This document shows, piece after piece, positions 1 to 7,773 of a DNA stretch of 64,000 bases (position 1 is its first letter; each line of letters starts with the position of its first letter). This stretch comes from Nodosilinea sp. WJT8-NPBG4 (GTDB lineage Bacteria > Cyanobacteriota > Cyanobacteriia > Phormidesmidales > Phormidesmidaceae): NCBI GenBank assembly GCA_019359285.1, contig JAHHHQ010000061.1, positions 1-64,000 on the forward strand. The letters run 5' to 3'. The notes beneath the pieces are model-generated. The model was not told the origin of the DNA. It was given only the letters and a program-made list of their open reading frames with translations, and ran no database searches. Both the position numbers and the translations under genes were made by a program.

Positions 1-60
1 ACCTCGGTCAACGGCAGCAAGCACTTTCTCACGCAGGTCATCACTGTAAGCGGCTGGCAT
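1..60 (-). mobile_element. IS630-type transposase, first 20 codons only (runs off left edge)
   Basis: From an ATG complementary to 58-60, twenty codons run leftwards out of the window. The peptide begins MPAAYSDDLREKV, which resembles the start of the N-terminal helix-turn-helix of IS630/Tc1-type transposases from cyanobacteria. The catalytic DDE domain would lie outside the window, so intactness cannot be judged. I could not identify a terminal inverted repeat or TA target duplication in bases 61-130. The assignment rests on the short N-terminal motif alone. Confidence 0.6.
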
Positions 61-131
61 TAGGAGGAGTAGTACGGTAAACACACTTCCCCTCTATATT
101 GTCCTAATCACGCCTTCGGCTGCAATAATAA

Positions 132-159
132 AAATCCCCTAGCTACGGCTAAGGGATTT
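132..159 (-). terminator. Rho-independent terminator after pgr5
   Basis: Twelve-base arms (132-143 and 148-159, one mismatch) close a four-base loop. Read on the minus strand the hairpin is followed by TTTTTATTATT. It lies 37 bases after the pgr5 stop codon and would end the psb34-pgr5 transcript. Confidence 0.85.
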
Positions 160-195
160 ACATATCAGCGACTTTATAAATTAAATCGATATTAA

Positions 196-393
196 CTAGG
201 CCAGAAAACCGAGTCTTTGGCCGTTGGCTTTTGCTTTGCGGATTAACGCCTGACGCTCTTTGCTGTCGATGCCAAAGCGGTTGCAGAAGTTTGTAATTGT
301 TTTGGAGTGAAGGGCGATCGCCTGACCCCGCAGCTTGTTGAATTTCGGGGTTCCCATGATATTGCGAACTACCAGAACCATCGGTGCAAACAT
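196..393 (-). CDS. pgr5: PGR5-like protein (cyclic electron flow around photosystem I)
   Basis: This 65-residue protein matches the mature part of plant PROTON GRADIENT REGULATION 5 nearly end to end. Shared features are FAP near the start, FNKLRGQAIALHS in the middle, ITNFC, and the C-terminal GQRLGFLA. The cyanobacterial homologue known in Synechocystis is ssr2016. PGR5 supports ferredoxin-dependent cyclic electron flow and protects photosystem I in strong or fluctuating light; how it acts biochemically is unsettled. It is soluble and stromal/cytoplasmic, with no transmembrane segment here. It follows psb34 on the same strand by 51 bases and precedes a strong terminator, so the two are probably one transcript. 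The ATG at 393 has a purine-rich stretch upstream. Identification is from recalled family sequence, not a search. Confidence 0.9.
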   Translation of the reverse strand: MFAPMVLVVRNIMGTPKFNKLRGQAIALHSKTITNFCNRFGIDSKERQALIRKAKANGQRLGFLA

Positions 394-444
394 AGCGCTC
401 TTTCTCCAAAGACTCTTAAAAACTGCTTGCGAAACTAAACGAAA

Positions 445-618
445 TTAGCTGACTGCCAGAGTGACTAGCATCAGACCAGTCACGAAGAGAGTGGCGATCG
501 CGGCTTGCATGGCGTAGCCTTTTTGCTGCTCAGGCGAGGGGTAGGACGCGAAATATACTTCAGGCTCTACGGCGTAGTTATTGAGAATGCCGTTGTCGAG
601 TTGGGTGGTGGTGAACAT
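445..618 (-). CDS. psb34: Psb34 / ssl1498-family light-harvesting-like protein
   Basis: A 57-residue protein with a short N-terminal part containing ILNNYAVEPEVYFASYPSPE and one C-terminal membrane helix (about residues 36-56). This is the pattern of the ssl1498 family, whose member Psb34 binds a photosystem II assembly intermediate near CP47 and competes with high-light-inducible proteins. The reading frame stays open to 693, but the ATG at 618 has GGAGG eight bases upstream and gives the family's usual length, so I start there. Three RpaB-type (HLR1) octamers lie 34-62 bases upstream. The protein would sit in the thylakoid membrane. pgr5 follows 51 bases downstream. Confidence 0.85.
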   Translation of the reverse strand: MFTTTQLDNGILNNYAVEPEVYFASYPSPEQQKGYAMQAAIATLFVTGLMLVTLAVS

Positions 619-651
619 TGCGAGGCCCTCCTGGGGTGCTGAATGTCTCTT

Positions 652-680
652 TATGTAAATTAATGTAACAGCTATGTAAC
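652..680 (-). promoter_or_regulatory. HLR1 (RpaB-binding) repeats upstream of psb34-pgr5
   Basis: Read on the minus strand, three octamers fit the HLR1 half-site (G/T)TTACA(T/A)(T/A): GTTACATA (680-673), GTTACATT (669-662) and TTTACATA (659-652). The last two are separated by exactly two bases, the spacing of the known RpaB site; the first is three bases away. The site is 34 bases from the psb34 start, overlapping the likely promoter core, a position at which RpaB usually represses in low light. RpaB binding is inferred from sequence only. Confidence 0.8.
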
Positions 681-808
681 GATATTGCAACAATTTCTTG
701 CCTTAATTTTGCTTATGCGTTAACCGCTATTGTCTGTAGCAAGTCGCAGTTGACTTCATTGGCTTGGCGGTAGCAGTGCCAAGCCAGCTAGTGCGTTTGC
801 TGGATGAG

Positions 809-853
809 ATTTTTTGGGCCCAAGCGATCAGCGATCGCTTGGGCCCAAAAAAT
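809..853. repeat. Perfect 21-bp inverted repeat containing HIP1
   Basis: Arms 809-829 and 833-853 are perfectly complementary around a three-base loop. The arms carry a run of A/T, the GGGCCC palindrome and, on the right arm, part of a GCGATCGC octamer. A run of T follows neither arm beyond the stem. It could be a bidirectional transcript end, a cruciform-forming site or a small MITE-like element. Confidence 0.8.
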
Positions 854-944
854 TAAAACCGTTGATGATGCCTAGTGGTGGGGATGGTCTACTCTATGCT
901 CCGGCTCCGGCGAGCGAGGCCACCTGTGAGCGGCTCAGGCACAG

Positions 945-992
945 CTATCCTTTGTGTCGCGACATATTTGAAGATCGCGACACAAAGGATAG
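945..992. repeat. Perfect 18-bp inverted repeat with 12-base loop
   Basis: Arms 945-962 and 975-992 pair perfectly across a 12-base loop. The hairpin lies 66 bases past the stop codon of the minus-strand gene ending at 1058 and may end its transcript, although no U-tract follows. It shares no obvious sequence with the hairpin at 809-853. Confidence 0.75.
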
Positions 993-1057
993 GGGTTGAT
1001 AAAGATGTATCTGTCCTGTAAGTAAGTGAGAGAACGGGGGAGAGGAAGAGGCCTCAA

Positions 1058-2197
1058 TTAGCGGCTCAGAGCCTGGTCTAAATCGGCAATTAGATCGTCT
1101 ACGTGCTCTAGGCCAATGGAAAGGCGGAGCAGGTTGGGGGCGGTTTGAGTCCCTTGCTCAATTGAGGCGCGGTGTTCGATCGCGCTGTGGGGACTGCCAA
1201 AGCTGGTAGCCCGAGCGATCAGCCTGGTTTTGGCGGCAACTTCCATAGCCCTGTCTTGATCGCCTTTCACTAAAAATGAGAGCAGGCCACCATAGCCCTG
1301 CATTTGTTTCTGCGCAACGTCATGTCCGGGATGCTCTGGCAGTCCAGGGTAAAGCACTTGCTCAATGGCGGGATGTTGAGATAGCCAGGTGGCGATCGCC
1401 TGCGCGGCCTGAGCCTGGGCACGAACTCTCAGGGGCAAGGTCTGCAGACCGCGCAGCGTTAGCCAGCAGTCGAAGGGAGACGGCACCACACCGCCGATGG
1501 TTTGCACCAGCCGCAATTGGTCAAACAGTGGATTGGGCTCACGAGTGACCACCGCGCCGCCAATTACATCCCCATGGCCCGCCAGGTATTTGGTGGTGGC
1601 GTGAATCACAAAGTCGGCCCCCAGGGTGAGCGGAGTTTGCAGCACGGGGGAGGCCGTGGTGTTGTCGCAGGCTAGGTAAGCGTTGGCCTGGTGGGCCAGG
1701 TCGGCAACCGCTTGAATGTCTGTAACGGCTAGTTGTGGGTTAGATGGTGTCTCAATCAGCACCAGGCGAGTGTTGGGTCGCAGGGCCTCGGCTACTGCCG
1801 CTAAGTCTGTCGCATCTACCAGGGTATAGCTCAATCCCCAGGGGGCAAAAATGTTGCTCAGCATTTGCTGCACGCCATAGTAGACGCTCTGGGGGGCAAT
1901 CACGTGCTCGGTTGGGCTAAGGGCTTGCAGCAGGCTGAAGGTGGCAGCAGATCCGGAGGCAAATGTGGCCGTTTCTGACCCTTTCTCTAAGGTAGTTAGA
2001 GCTGCTTCGAGGGCGTCGCGGTTGGGGTTGCCGCTGCGGCCATAAATATAGCCTTTAGGATAGCTGCCATCGCCATCTCGCTCAAAGGTGGTCGAGAGAT
2101 GAATCGGCGGCGTTAGGGCTCCCGTGCTGGGGTCGATTCCTCGGCCGCTGTGAATAGACTGGGTTTCTGGGAAAAAAGGCGTGGCGTCGGGAGACAT
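1058..2197 (-). CDS. PLP-dependent trans-sulfuration enzyme (cystathionine gamma-synthase/lyase type)
   Basis: The 379-residue protein has the fold-type I Cys/Met metabolism signature: SIHSGRG near the start, the substrate/cofactor loop YIYGRSGNPNRDALE, the Asp of ACDNTTASPVLQ, and the PLP lysine in HATTKYLAGHGDVIGG. Family members make or split cystathionine, linking cysteine, homocysteine and methionine. Sequence alone does not separate cystathionine gamma-synthase (metB) from gamma-lyase (mgl/metC-like) or from O-acetylhomoserine sulfhydrylase; the length fits the first two. It is transcribed alone on the minus strand, divergent from pilD. The ATG at 2197 gives the expected N terminus. Confidence 0.85.
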   Translation of the reverse strand: MSPDATPFFPETQSIHSGRGIDPSTGALTPPIHLSTTFERDGDGSYPKGYIYGRSGNPNRDALEAALTTLEKGSETATFASGSAATFSLLQALSPTEHVIAPQSVYYGVQQMLSNIFAPWGLSYTLVDATDLAAVAEALRPNTRLVLIETPSNPQLAVTDIQAVADLAHQANAYLACDNTTASPVLQTPLTLGADFVIHATTKYLAGHGDVIGGAVVTREPNPLFDQLRLVQTIGGVVPSPFDCWLTLRGLQTLPLRVRAQAQAAQAIATWLSQHPAIEQVLYPGLPEHPGHDVAQKQMQGYGGLLSFLVKGDQDRAMEVAAKTRLIARATSFGSPHSAIEHRASIEQGTQTAPNLLRLSIGLEHVDDLIADLDQALSR

Positions 2198-2417
2198 AGA
2201 ATTAGAAACGATGGGTTGCCCTTGATTTTAGGGGTGTTGGCCAAGCCTGGCCATGGACCGATCGCCCAGCAGATAGTTTATGCCCTATGTCCTGGGCATT
2301 CTGAACCTAGCAGTTCGTCCATTAATTGGGAAAACTACACAACCAACGGTACTCCCCCTTGCGACTGCTCTAGCCCTAAATTGCCTACTGTCCTTTTGTC
2401 CGCTTTACTGCCCCACT

Positions 2418-3230
2418 ATGGATGCCCTGATCACCTCTGCCCTTGTGTTTCTGTTTGGTGCCGCCGTGGGCAGCTTTCTCAATGTGGTGATCTACCGGGT
2501 ACCGGCGGGGCTATCGCTACTGCACCCCCCGTCTCGCTGCCCTAAGTGTCATACCCAGCTCAAACCTTACGACAACGTGCCGGTGCTGGGCTGGCTCTGG
2601 CTCAAAGGGCGCTGTCGCTACTGCCGCACCTCCATTTCTCCTCGCTACCCGCTGATTGAGGCGTTTACAGGGGCGCTGTTTTTAGCGACGTTTTGGCTAT
2701 TTGGCCTCACTTGGCTCACAGTGGGCTATTGGCTATTGCTGAGTTGGCTGGTGGCGCTGGCGTTTATTGATGTTGATACCCTGACGCTGCCCAATTCCCT
2801 CACCCAGTCAGGGTTGCTGCTCGGTCTGGGGGTGAAACTTTTGCTGCCGCTGCTTCAGAGCGAACCTGGGCCTACCCCCATTCAAAGTTTATTGGGCGGA
2901 ATCTTGGGGGCGGTCTTAGGCATTTGGATTTTTGACTTAATTACCCTGTTTGCCTCGGCGGCTTTGGGACAAACGGCGATGGGGGGCGGTGATGCTAAGT
3001 TGGCAGCGATGCTAGGGGCGTGGCTGGGCTGGCAAGGTGTGTTGCTCAGCGGTTTTTTGGCCTGTGTGGTGGGGGCGGCGGTGGGGGGCGGCGCGATCGC
3101 CCTCAAACTCATCAGCCGTCGTCAGCCGATGCCCTTTGGTCCGTTTTTGGCGATCGGTGCTGTGATCACAGTGTTCTGGGGTGAGGTATTGATTGGGGGT
3201 TACCGGGCTCTGTTTTTCCCCACTCTTTAA
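2418..3230 (+). CDS. pilD: Type IV prepilin leader peptidase / N-methyltransferase
   Basis: A 270-residue polytopic membrane protein of family A24. The N-terminal methyltransferase part has two CxxC pairs (residues 41/44 and 66/69) that normally bind zinc. The peptidase part has its catalytic aspartates in the FIDVDTLTLPN motif (about residue 118) and in GGGDAKL. It cleaves and methylates type IV prepilins, needed for motility and natural competence in cyanobacteria. The frame is open upstream to 2280, but the ATG at 2418 gives the usual start just before the first membrane helix. No other pil gene is adjacent, which is common in cyanobacteria. Confidence 0.93.
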   Translation: MDALITSALVFLFGAAVGSFLNVVIYRVPAGLSLLHPPSRCPKCHTQLKPYDNVPVLGWLWLKGRCRYCRTSISPRYPLIEAFTGALFLATFWLFGLTWLTVGYWLLLSWLVALAFIDVDTLTLPNSLTQSGLLLGLGVKLLLPLLQSEPGPTPIQSLLGGILGAVLGIWIFDLITLFASAALGQTAMGGGDAKLAAMLGAWLGWQGVLLSGFLACVVGAAVGGGAIALKLISRRQPMPFGPFLAIGAVITVFWGEVLIGGYRALFFPTL

Positions 3231-3426
3231 CGTTGTCATTGTGCGAATTTTGCGGGTCACGGCAGGCCTGCTGCTGCCTGTGCCCAACCCCATGGCCTTG
3301 ACCAAGATGGCTGGGGTAACTCATGATCTGTAGGGCGCTTCTGGAACGGATACTCGTTTCGAGTCGGCTCCCGAACGCTACATCGTCACCTGAACTTGAG
3401 TTCACAATACTTTCAGATCGCCCACT

Positions 3427-3870
3427 GTGAAACAACGCCCACAATTTTTTAAGCATGTCCTGTTGCCTTCAGGGACAGCGTTGCAATGGTGGCTGGGCAA
3501 GATGGTTGCTTTAGTTCTAGGATTAGCTCTGGCTTGGGCTGTTTACCCTACCAGTGCCCTGGCTACTACCTGGCAGGCAGTGGCCGAAACTAGCCAAGGC
3601 CAGCAACAGCAGTTTGTCGATATCGATTCTATAGAGCCTGTGGGCTGGAGACACGTGCGGGTGGGCAGCTACTATGTCGATCGCCGCTCTGGACAGCCCC
3701 AGCGCACTGATTATTTGACCGAGTATGACTGCGATCGCCGCCGCTTTCGCGATGTCGAGTTCAATGGCCCTGTAGGCAGCAGTGGCTGGATGCCCGTTGA
3801 CCCTGACCCTTTGAATTATGCGGCAATGGAGTATGCCTGTGAGATCGTCGCCCAGAGCAAGCCAGACTAA
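3427..3870 (+). CDS. Conserved exported protein of unknown function
   Basis: A 147-residue protein starting at GTG (3427), with an alternative ATG at 3502. Residues about 24-46 form a hydrophobic signal segment ending in SALA, a plausible signal peptidase I site, so the mature part is probably periplasmic. The mature region (TWQAVAETSQGQQQQFVDIDSI, then a D/Y/R-rich part) resembles small surface-adhesin-like proteins that cyanobacteria carry, with two cysteines that could form a disulfide. No enzyme motif is seen. It converges on moeA with 48 bases between the stops. Confidence 0.7.
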   Translation: MKQRPQFFKHVLLPSGTALQWWLGKMVALVLGLALAWAVYPTSALATTWQAVAETSQGQQQQFVDIDSIEPVGWRHVRVGSYYVDRRSGQPQRTDYLTEYDCDRRRFRDVEFNGPVGSSGWMPVDPDPLNYAAMEYACEIVAQSKPD

Positions 3871-3918
3871 GCATTCTGCGGATGTCGTACCCTGCGTGAA
3901 ATCAAAGGGGTTGACCTG

Positions 3919-5154
3919 CTATGAACCCACCACCATCACTGAGACCGTTGCCCCGGCAGAGATCAGCTTCGTGCCCACCGGCACCATCGCCAGAGCGTTT
4001 GTTCCCGCTAGGTTGATCAAATTTCCAGAGTTGTGGCCGCCGCCCGCTAACGCAAACTCGTAGCCCTGGGCAGTAGTTTCAAGCTTGCCCCACAGATAGG
4101 TTTCTCGCTGGCCACCAGCCTTGAGTGCATCGCGAGTCATAGCGGGCACAAACTTTGGCCCCCAGCCCTTTGCCAAGCCCGATCGCTTCCGCAGTGCCGG
4201 AGCCACAAATCGCCAAAAGGTCACCAGGGCCGACACGGGGTTTCCCGGCAGTCCAAAGTACAGCGGCGCAGGCCCTCGCTCGGCTGGGAAGGTCGCCACG
4301 GTTAGGGGTTTGCCAGGCTTTACCGCCACCGAACGAATGTGCAGCGTTGCCCCCAATTCGGCCAAAATCTCATCGACATAGTCGTAGTCACCGACAGACA
4401 CACCGCCAGAAGACACAATTACATCGGCCTGGGCCAGCGCCGATTGAATTGCGGCTCTCAGCGCTTGGGGCTGGTCGGGCACAATGCCCAAGGTTATCGG
4501 AATTGCCCCCGCCTGCCGCACCAACGCCGCCAGCGCGTACTGGTTAGAGTCCACAATTTGCCCCGACCGCAATGGCATGTCTGGCATCACCAGCTCATCA
4601 CCCGTGGAGAGAATAGCTACCCGGGGCTGGGGAAACACTGGCACCTGAAGGCATTGGGCCGAGGCCAGCACCGCCAATCCTGGCCCGCCAATGGAAAGGC
4701 CTGGGGCCATAAGTAGGTCACCCGCTCGGCAAAAGCTGCCTCGGTGGCGCACAAACTGCTGCGGCTCTGGGCTTTCTAGCACCAAAACGTGGTCATCCTG
4801 GCGCTGGGTCACCTCTTGAATCACGATGGTGTCAGCTCCATCGGGCAGCATGGAGCCAGTGAGAATGCGCGCGGCCTGGCCGGGGCCGACGGGGAGCTGA
4901 GGCGATCGCCCTGCTGGAATTGTCTCCGTTAGCGTCAGCACTTTGGGCTGCTCAGCACTGGCTCCCTGCACATCCTCGTAGCGCACGGCATAGCCATCCA
5001 TGGCCGAGTTGTCCCAGTGGGGAAAATCGAGCGGACTAGGGATAGCTTTGGCTAGAACACGACCTAGGCAGGCATCTAAGGAAACTTGCTCTACCTCAGT
5101 TGGGAGCAGCACTAGATCGAGAATTTTGGCTTCGGCCTCGACGGCGGGGAGCAT
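3919..5154 (-). CDS. moeA: Molybdopterin molybdotransferase
   Basis: The 411-residue protein carries the MoeA landmarks: the DNSAMDGYAVR motif (about residue 50), the central ILSTGDEL followed by IVDSNQYAL, then SSGGVSVGDYD, and the C-terminal FGLPGNPVSALVTF. It inserts molybdate into adenylated molybdopterin to make the molybdenum cofactor, which nitrate reductase needs. No other moa/moe gene is nearby. Length is normal and no motif is missing. Confidence 0.95.
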   Translation of the reverse strand: MLPAVEAEAKILDLVLLPTEVEQVSLDACLGRVLAKAIPSPLDFPHWDNSAMDGYAVRYEDVQGASAEQPKVLTLTETIPAGRSPQLPVGPGQAARILTGSMLPDGADTIVIQEVTQRQDDHVLVLESPEPQQFVRHRGSFCRAGDLLMAPGLSIGGPGLAVLASAQCLQVPVFPQPRVAILSTGDELVMPDMPLRSGQIVDSNQYALAALVRQAGAIPITLGIVPDQPQALRAAIQSALAQADVIVSSGGVSVGDYDYVDEILAELGATLHIRSVAVKPGKPLTVATFPAERGPAPLYFGLPGNPVSALVTFWRFVAPALRKRSGLAKGWGPKFVPAMTRDALKAGGQRETYLWGKLETTAQGYEFALAGGGHNSGNLINLAGTNALAMVPVGTKLISAGATVSVMVVGS

Positions 5155-5338
5155 GGAGGTGGAGAAGGTGAGGGGATAGGGGAGGTGGGGAGGATGGGGA
5201 GAGGCGTTTTGAGTTCTTAGTTTTGAGTTAGTGCGCTTATCTATCGCGCCATCTATAGGGATGGCGGAGGCGGTAGACGTCAGGAAATTTTTGGGAAAGA
5301 AAATACTAGCTTAAGCCCAGCGACTGTAGCCACTGTAG

Positions 5339-5355
5339 GGTGGGCACTGCCCACC
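5339..5355. terminator. Short hairpin, possible terminator of the 72-residue ORF
   Basis: Seven-base arms GGTGGGC (5339-5345) and GCCCACC (5349-5355) around three bases, 28 bases past the stop of the minus-strand gene. The GTAGGGTGGGCACTGCCCACC type is a common intergenic repeat in cyanobacteria. No U-tract follows. Confidence 0.4.
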
Positions 5356-5382
5356 ACAGGGGAAACTTTTTTAGAAGTAGCC

Positions 5383-5601
5383 TTAAAAGTCGGGGCGGGT
5401 GATTAGGCAGCTGAGGCCCAAGGCGACTGACCCGGCTAGGGTGGCGGCGGCTGAGGCATCGGTTCCTAAGAACACCAGCAGGCTGTAGAGCCCTAGCCCA
5501 ATGCTAGCCACCAAACCCAGGGGGGTTGTGAGAAAGTCTAAGAACTCCAACAGCCCTTCGAGAAATCGCAAAAACTGAAGCCAGCGTGCCAGGAGAGACA
5601 T
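5383..5601 (-). CDS. Small hydrophobic protein, unknown
   Basis: A 72-residue ORF with an amphipathic leucine/phenylalanine-rich N terminus and two likely membrane segments (about residues 26-45 and 50-68). Family not recognised. It has its own ATG, is isolated on the minus strand, and is followed by a small hairpin. Coding status is likely from composition but unproven. Confidence 0.55.
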   Translation of the reverse strand: MSLLARWLQFLRFLEGLLEFLDFLTTPLGLVASIGLGLYSLLVFLGTDASAAATLAGSVALGLSCLITRPDF

Positions 5602-5650
5602 AGGGTTTACCGATTAGGTAGCGTTGGCCAAAATGCTAAAAAATCAGCTT

Positions 5651-5752
5651 AGAGTGTTCCAGCTAAATACTTATCCAAAGTTTTCGGCAACAGGCCCGAC
5701 GGGCCGAGGTTGCGACCTCAAAGGAGACACTTATTTTAGATGGAATACTCTT
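5651..5752. repeat. Imperfect nested inverted repeat
   Basis: The outer arms AGAGTGTTCCAGCTAAA (from 5651) and the complement of TTTAGATGGAATACTCT (ending 5751) pair with two mismatches. An inner GC-rich hairpin around GGCCCGACGGGCC sits between 5688 and 5713. Together they could fold into one long structure. It lies between two minus-strand genes, so it could be a degenerate small mobile element or a processing structure. Confidence 0.5.
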
Positions 5753-5840
5753 AGGGAACTGTCTCTACAATAACTGTCGTGGCTTTAACCAAACGCTTTT
5801 GGCCTCATCTTCTTCAAACTTTCCTAAGTAAAGGGTTGGT

Positions 5841-6659
5841 TCAATAAAGGGCTTGCATCAGGCGTTTGCGATAGATGGGGGTGAGCGGGTCACCGTCGCC
5901 CAGCAGTTTGAAAACGGTGAGCATGGCCTTTCGACCGGCGTCACTGCGGTAGGTGCGATCGCGCTCCACCACTCCCAAAAAGCCCTCTAGGGCAGCGGCA
6001 AAATCGCCCTTTAGCGCTGCCTTACCTGCGGCCCCGTAGGCGGCATCTAGCTCAGAGTCCCCCAGGTCGGCTAAGGATTGGCGTAGGGTGAGCAAGCTTC
6101 GAATGCCATCAGCTTGGTCGGCGGTAGCGCGATCGCTTGGGTCAATCAAATCCAAATACTGGCTGGCTAAGGCATCATCCCCCTGCACCAGATAGACCTG
6201 GGCGGCCTTGAGCAAAATCTGGCCGTTGTTGGGGTAGCGGGTCAGCAGCGTGGCCAGGGCCGGATAAATCTCTGTTGTGTCACCGCTGGCCTGGGCAGCT
6301 TCAAACGCTGCCAGATCTTGTTCCAGGGAGGATTGAAAACCCAAACCGGCCAACAGTTCACGCAGCTGCGGCTCAGGCAGCACCCCCACAAACCCCTCCT
6401 GCACCTGCCCCTGGCTGACAATGCGCACGTCGGGCACCCCTTCAACCTTAAAGGCTTTGGCTAGCTCGGGGTTGGCGTCAATGTCAACCTTAGCCAAGGT
6501 GAAGTCATACTCCTGGGCCAGCTTTTCGAGCATGGGTTTAAGCAGCTGACAGGGGCCACACCAGGTGGCAAAAAAATCGACCAGCACCGGCTGTTCAAAC
6601 GACGGTTGCAGCACCGCTTGCTCAAACTCGGTTTGATTCACAACAATAGACTGTCCCAT
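5841..6659 (-). CDS. Thioredoxin-TPR protein, CnoX/YbbN type
   Basis: The 272-residue protein has an N-terminal thioredoxin domain (about 1-105) with an intact WCGPC active site, then about 160 residues of TPR-like helices ending in a conserved DGDPLTPIYRKRLMQALY tail. This is the architecture of CnoX (YbbN), a co-chaperone that holds unfolded proteins and hands them to GroEL or DnaK. E. coli CnoX lacks the CxxC redox pair, whereas this protein keeps it, so disulfide chemistry is possible. GAGG lies upstream of the ATG at 6659. The RMD1-family gene starts upstream with only eight bases between, so the two are probably co-transcribed. Confidence 0.88.
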   Translation of the reverse strand: MGQSIVVNQTEFEQAVLQPSFEQPVLVDFFATWCGPCQLLKPMLEKLAQEYDFTLAKVDIDANPELAKAFKVEGVPDVRIVSQGQVQEGFVGVLPEPQLRELLAGLGFQSSLEQDLAAFEAAQASGDTTEIYPALATLLTRYPNNGQILLKAAQVYLVQGDDALASQYLDLIDPSDRATADQADGIRSLLTLRQSLADLGDSELDAAYGAAGKAALKGDFAAALEGFLGVVERDRTYRSDAGRKAMLTVFKLLGDGDPLTPIYRKRLMQALY

Positions 6660-6667
6660 CGGGTACC

Positions 6668-7501
6668 TCAGTGGGGGCGAACAAATAGGTCATAGAGCGA
6701 CAGCAGCACTTCTACCACAATCAGCAGCACCACGTACCACTCCAGCCTTAGACCGGTTTGGTGCCGTTGAAGGTCGAGCACTGTTTCGGCGGTGCGGCTG
6801 ACCAAGTCGAGCTTGCGCTCTAGAGCCGAGTGGCGATCGCGAATTTCGTACTCGTCTTCCAGGCGGTGGTACAAAGAGTCGAGTTCAGGATATTCCCACA
6901 GCAGCTCGGGCTTATCGATGATTTCGACTCGACCCACAATTTTGTGCTGAATCATCAGCGTTTGGCCAATCTGCTTGAGCAACTGATCGCCCTGAATGCT
7001 AGGGCGATGCTGGTGTTGCAACTCCACGGCATAGGGCTCAATGCGGTCAAACACAGCCGCCGCGCCGATCTCGTAGTGAGCCAGCACCACGCTCTTAGCC
7101 ATCACATCGGCCACCAGGTGCAGGCGCCGTTCATCAAGGGACGACAAAAAAATCAGTCCATCCTGCACTTTGCCGTTGCTGTTGGGGGCCAGGCGAATGG
7201 TGGCCGCTTCGGTTTCAGGGTGGTCGATGGGATTGGCAATGTGGGGCCTGAGGCTGGTGATAAAAGCCTGTTCTGCGGCGGCAGAAAGGCCAAACAGCAC
7301 TACGGCACCGTAGCTAAACAGCACCCCCTGCCCGCCCTCGCCAACGGGCACCATCAGTGGCGAAGACGGCACCGGTGCTGGACCGCTAGGTTTGGCTAGG
7401 GCACCTAAATCAACACTTTGGCCCAAAAAATAGGCCCGTACAGTCACGTCGTTGGTGCGATCGGAGGCTGCCGTAGCCGTCTCTGATATAACAGTAGTCA
7501 T
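6668..7501 (-). CDS. RMD1/DUF155-family protein
   Basis: A 277-residue protein with the conserved DUF155 core: VLFSYGAVVLFGL (about 60-75), AHYEIGAAAVFDRIEP, and IDKPELLWEYPELDSLY, followed by a single C-terminal membrane helix (about 252-270). RMD1 relatives include yeast mitochondrial proteins of unclear role and the plant protein RETARDED ROOT GROWTH. Topology suggests a cytoplasmic body tethered to membrane. It is probably co-transcribed with the CnoX-like gene downstream. Function in cyanobacteria is unknown. Confidence 0.82.
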   Translation of the reverse strand: MTTVISETATAASDRTNDVTVRAYFLGQSVDLGALAKPSGPAPVPSSPLMVPVGEGGQGVLFSYGAVVLFGLSAAAEQAFITSLRPHIANPIDHPETEAATIRLAPNSNGKVQDGLIFLSSLDERRLHLVADVMAKSVVLAHYEIGAAAVFDRIEPYAVELQHQHRPSIQGDQLLKQIGQTLMIQHKIVGRVEIIDKPELLWEYPELDSLYHRLEDEYEIRDRHSALERKLDLVSRTAETVLDLQRHQTGLRLEWYVVLLIVVEVLLSLYDLFVRPH

Positions 7502-7773
7502 GGGAATTTAAGATAAAAAACAGGCAATATCCGGCAGCTCGAAGGACAGGGTCTCACTCCTTCGGCTGGTGTTGAAAACTATTGCAGAACACCGATACTA
7601 GAGAAATGTTCCTCACATCCCATCGTAGGTTATGTTAAAAACTGGCATGGGTTGACATCAGGCAGCGATGCGGCAATGTCCTTGGCTAGCCTCTGTCTTT
7701 AAAAGTGCAAGCCAATTGGGTGCTGTTATCACCGCCATGGGCGGTTCGGGTATTGTGACGTAGGGCCGCAGCC

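Larger units (their letters stand above)
681..1057. other. Gene-free stretch with two long hairpins
   Basis: No convincing gene lies between the psb34 promoter and the trans-sulfuration gene. A short plus-strand open frame at 814-999 is composed largely of the two palindromes and is not credible. The stretch is described by the two hairpin entries below. Confidence 0.6.

Noticed and set aside
814-999. Short plus-strand ORF across the two hairpins
   Set aside because: Its codons are mostly palindrome arms, with no ribosome-binding site or known family; not coding.
3241-3333. 30-codon ORF after pilD
   Set aside because: Too short, GTG start, no family and no ribosome-binding site.
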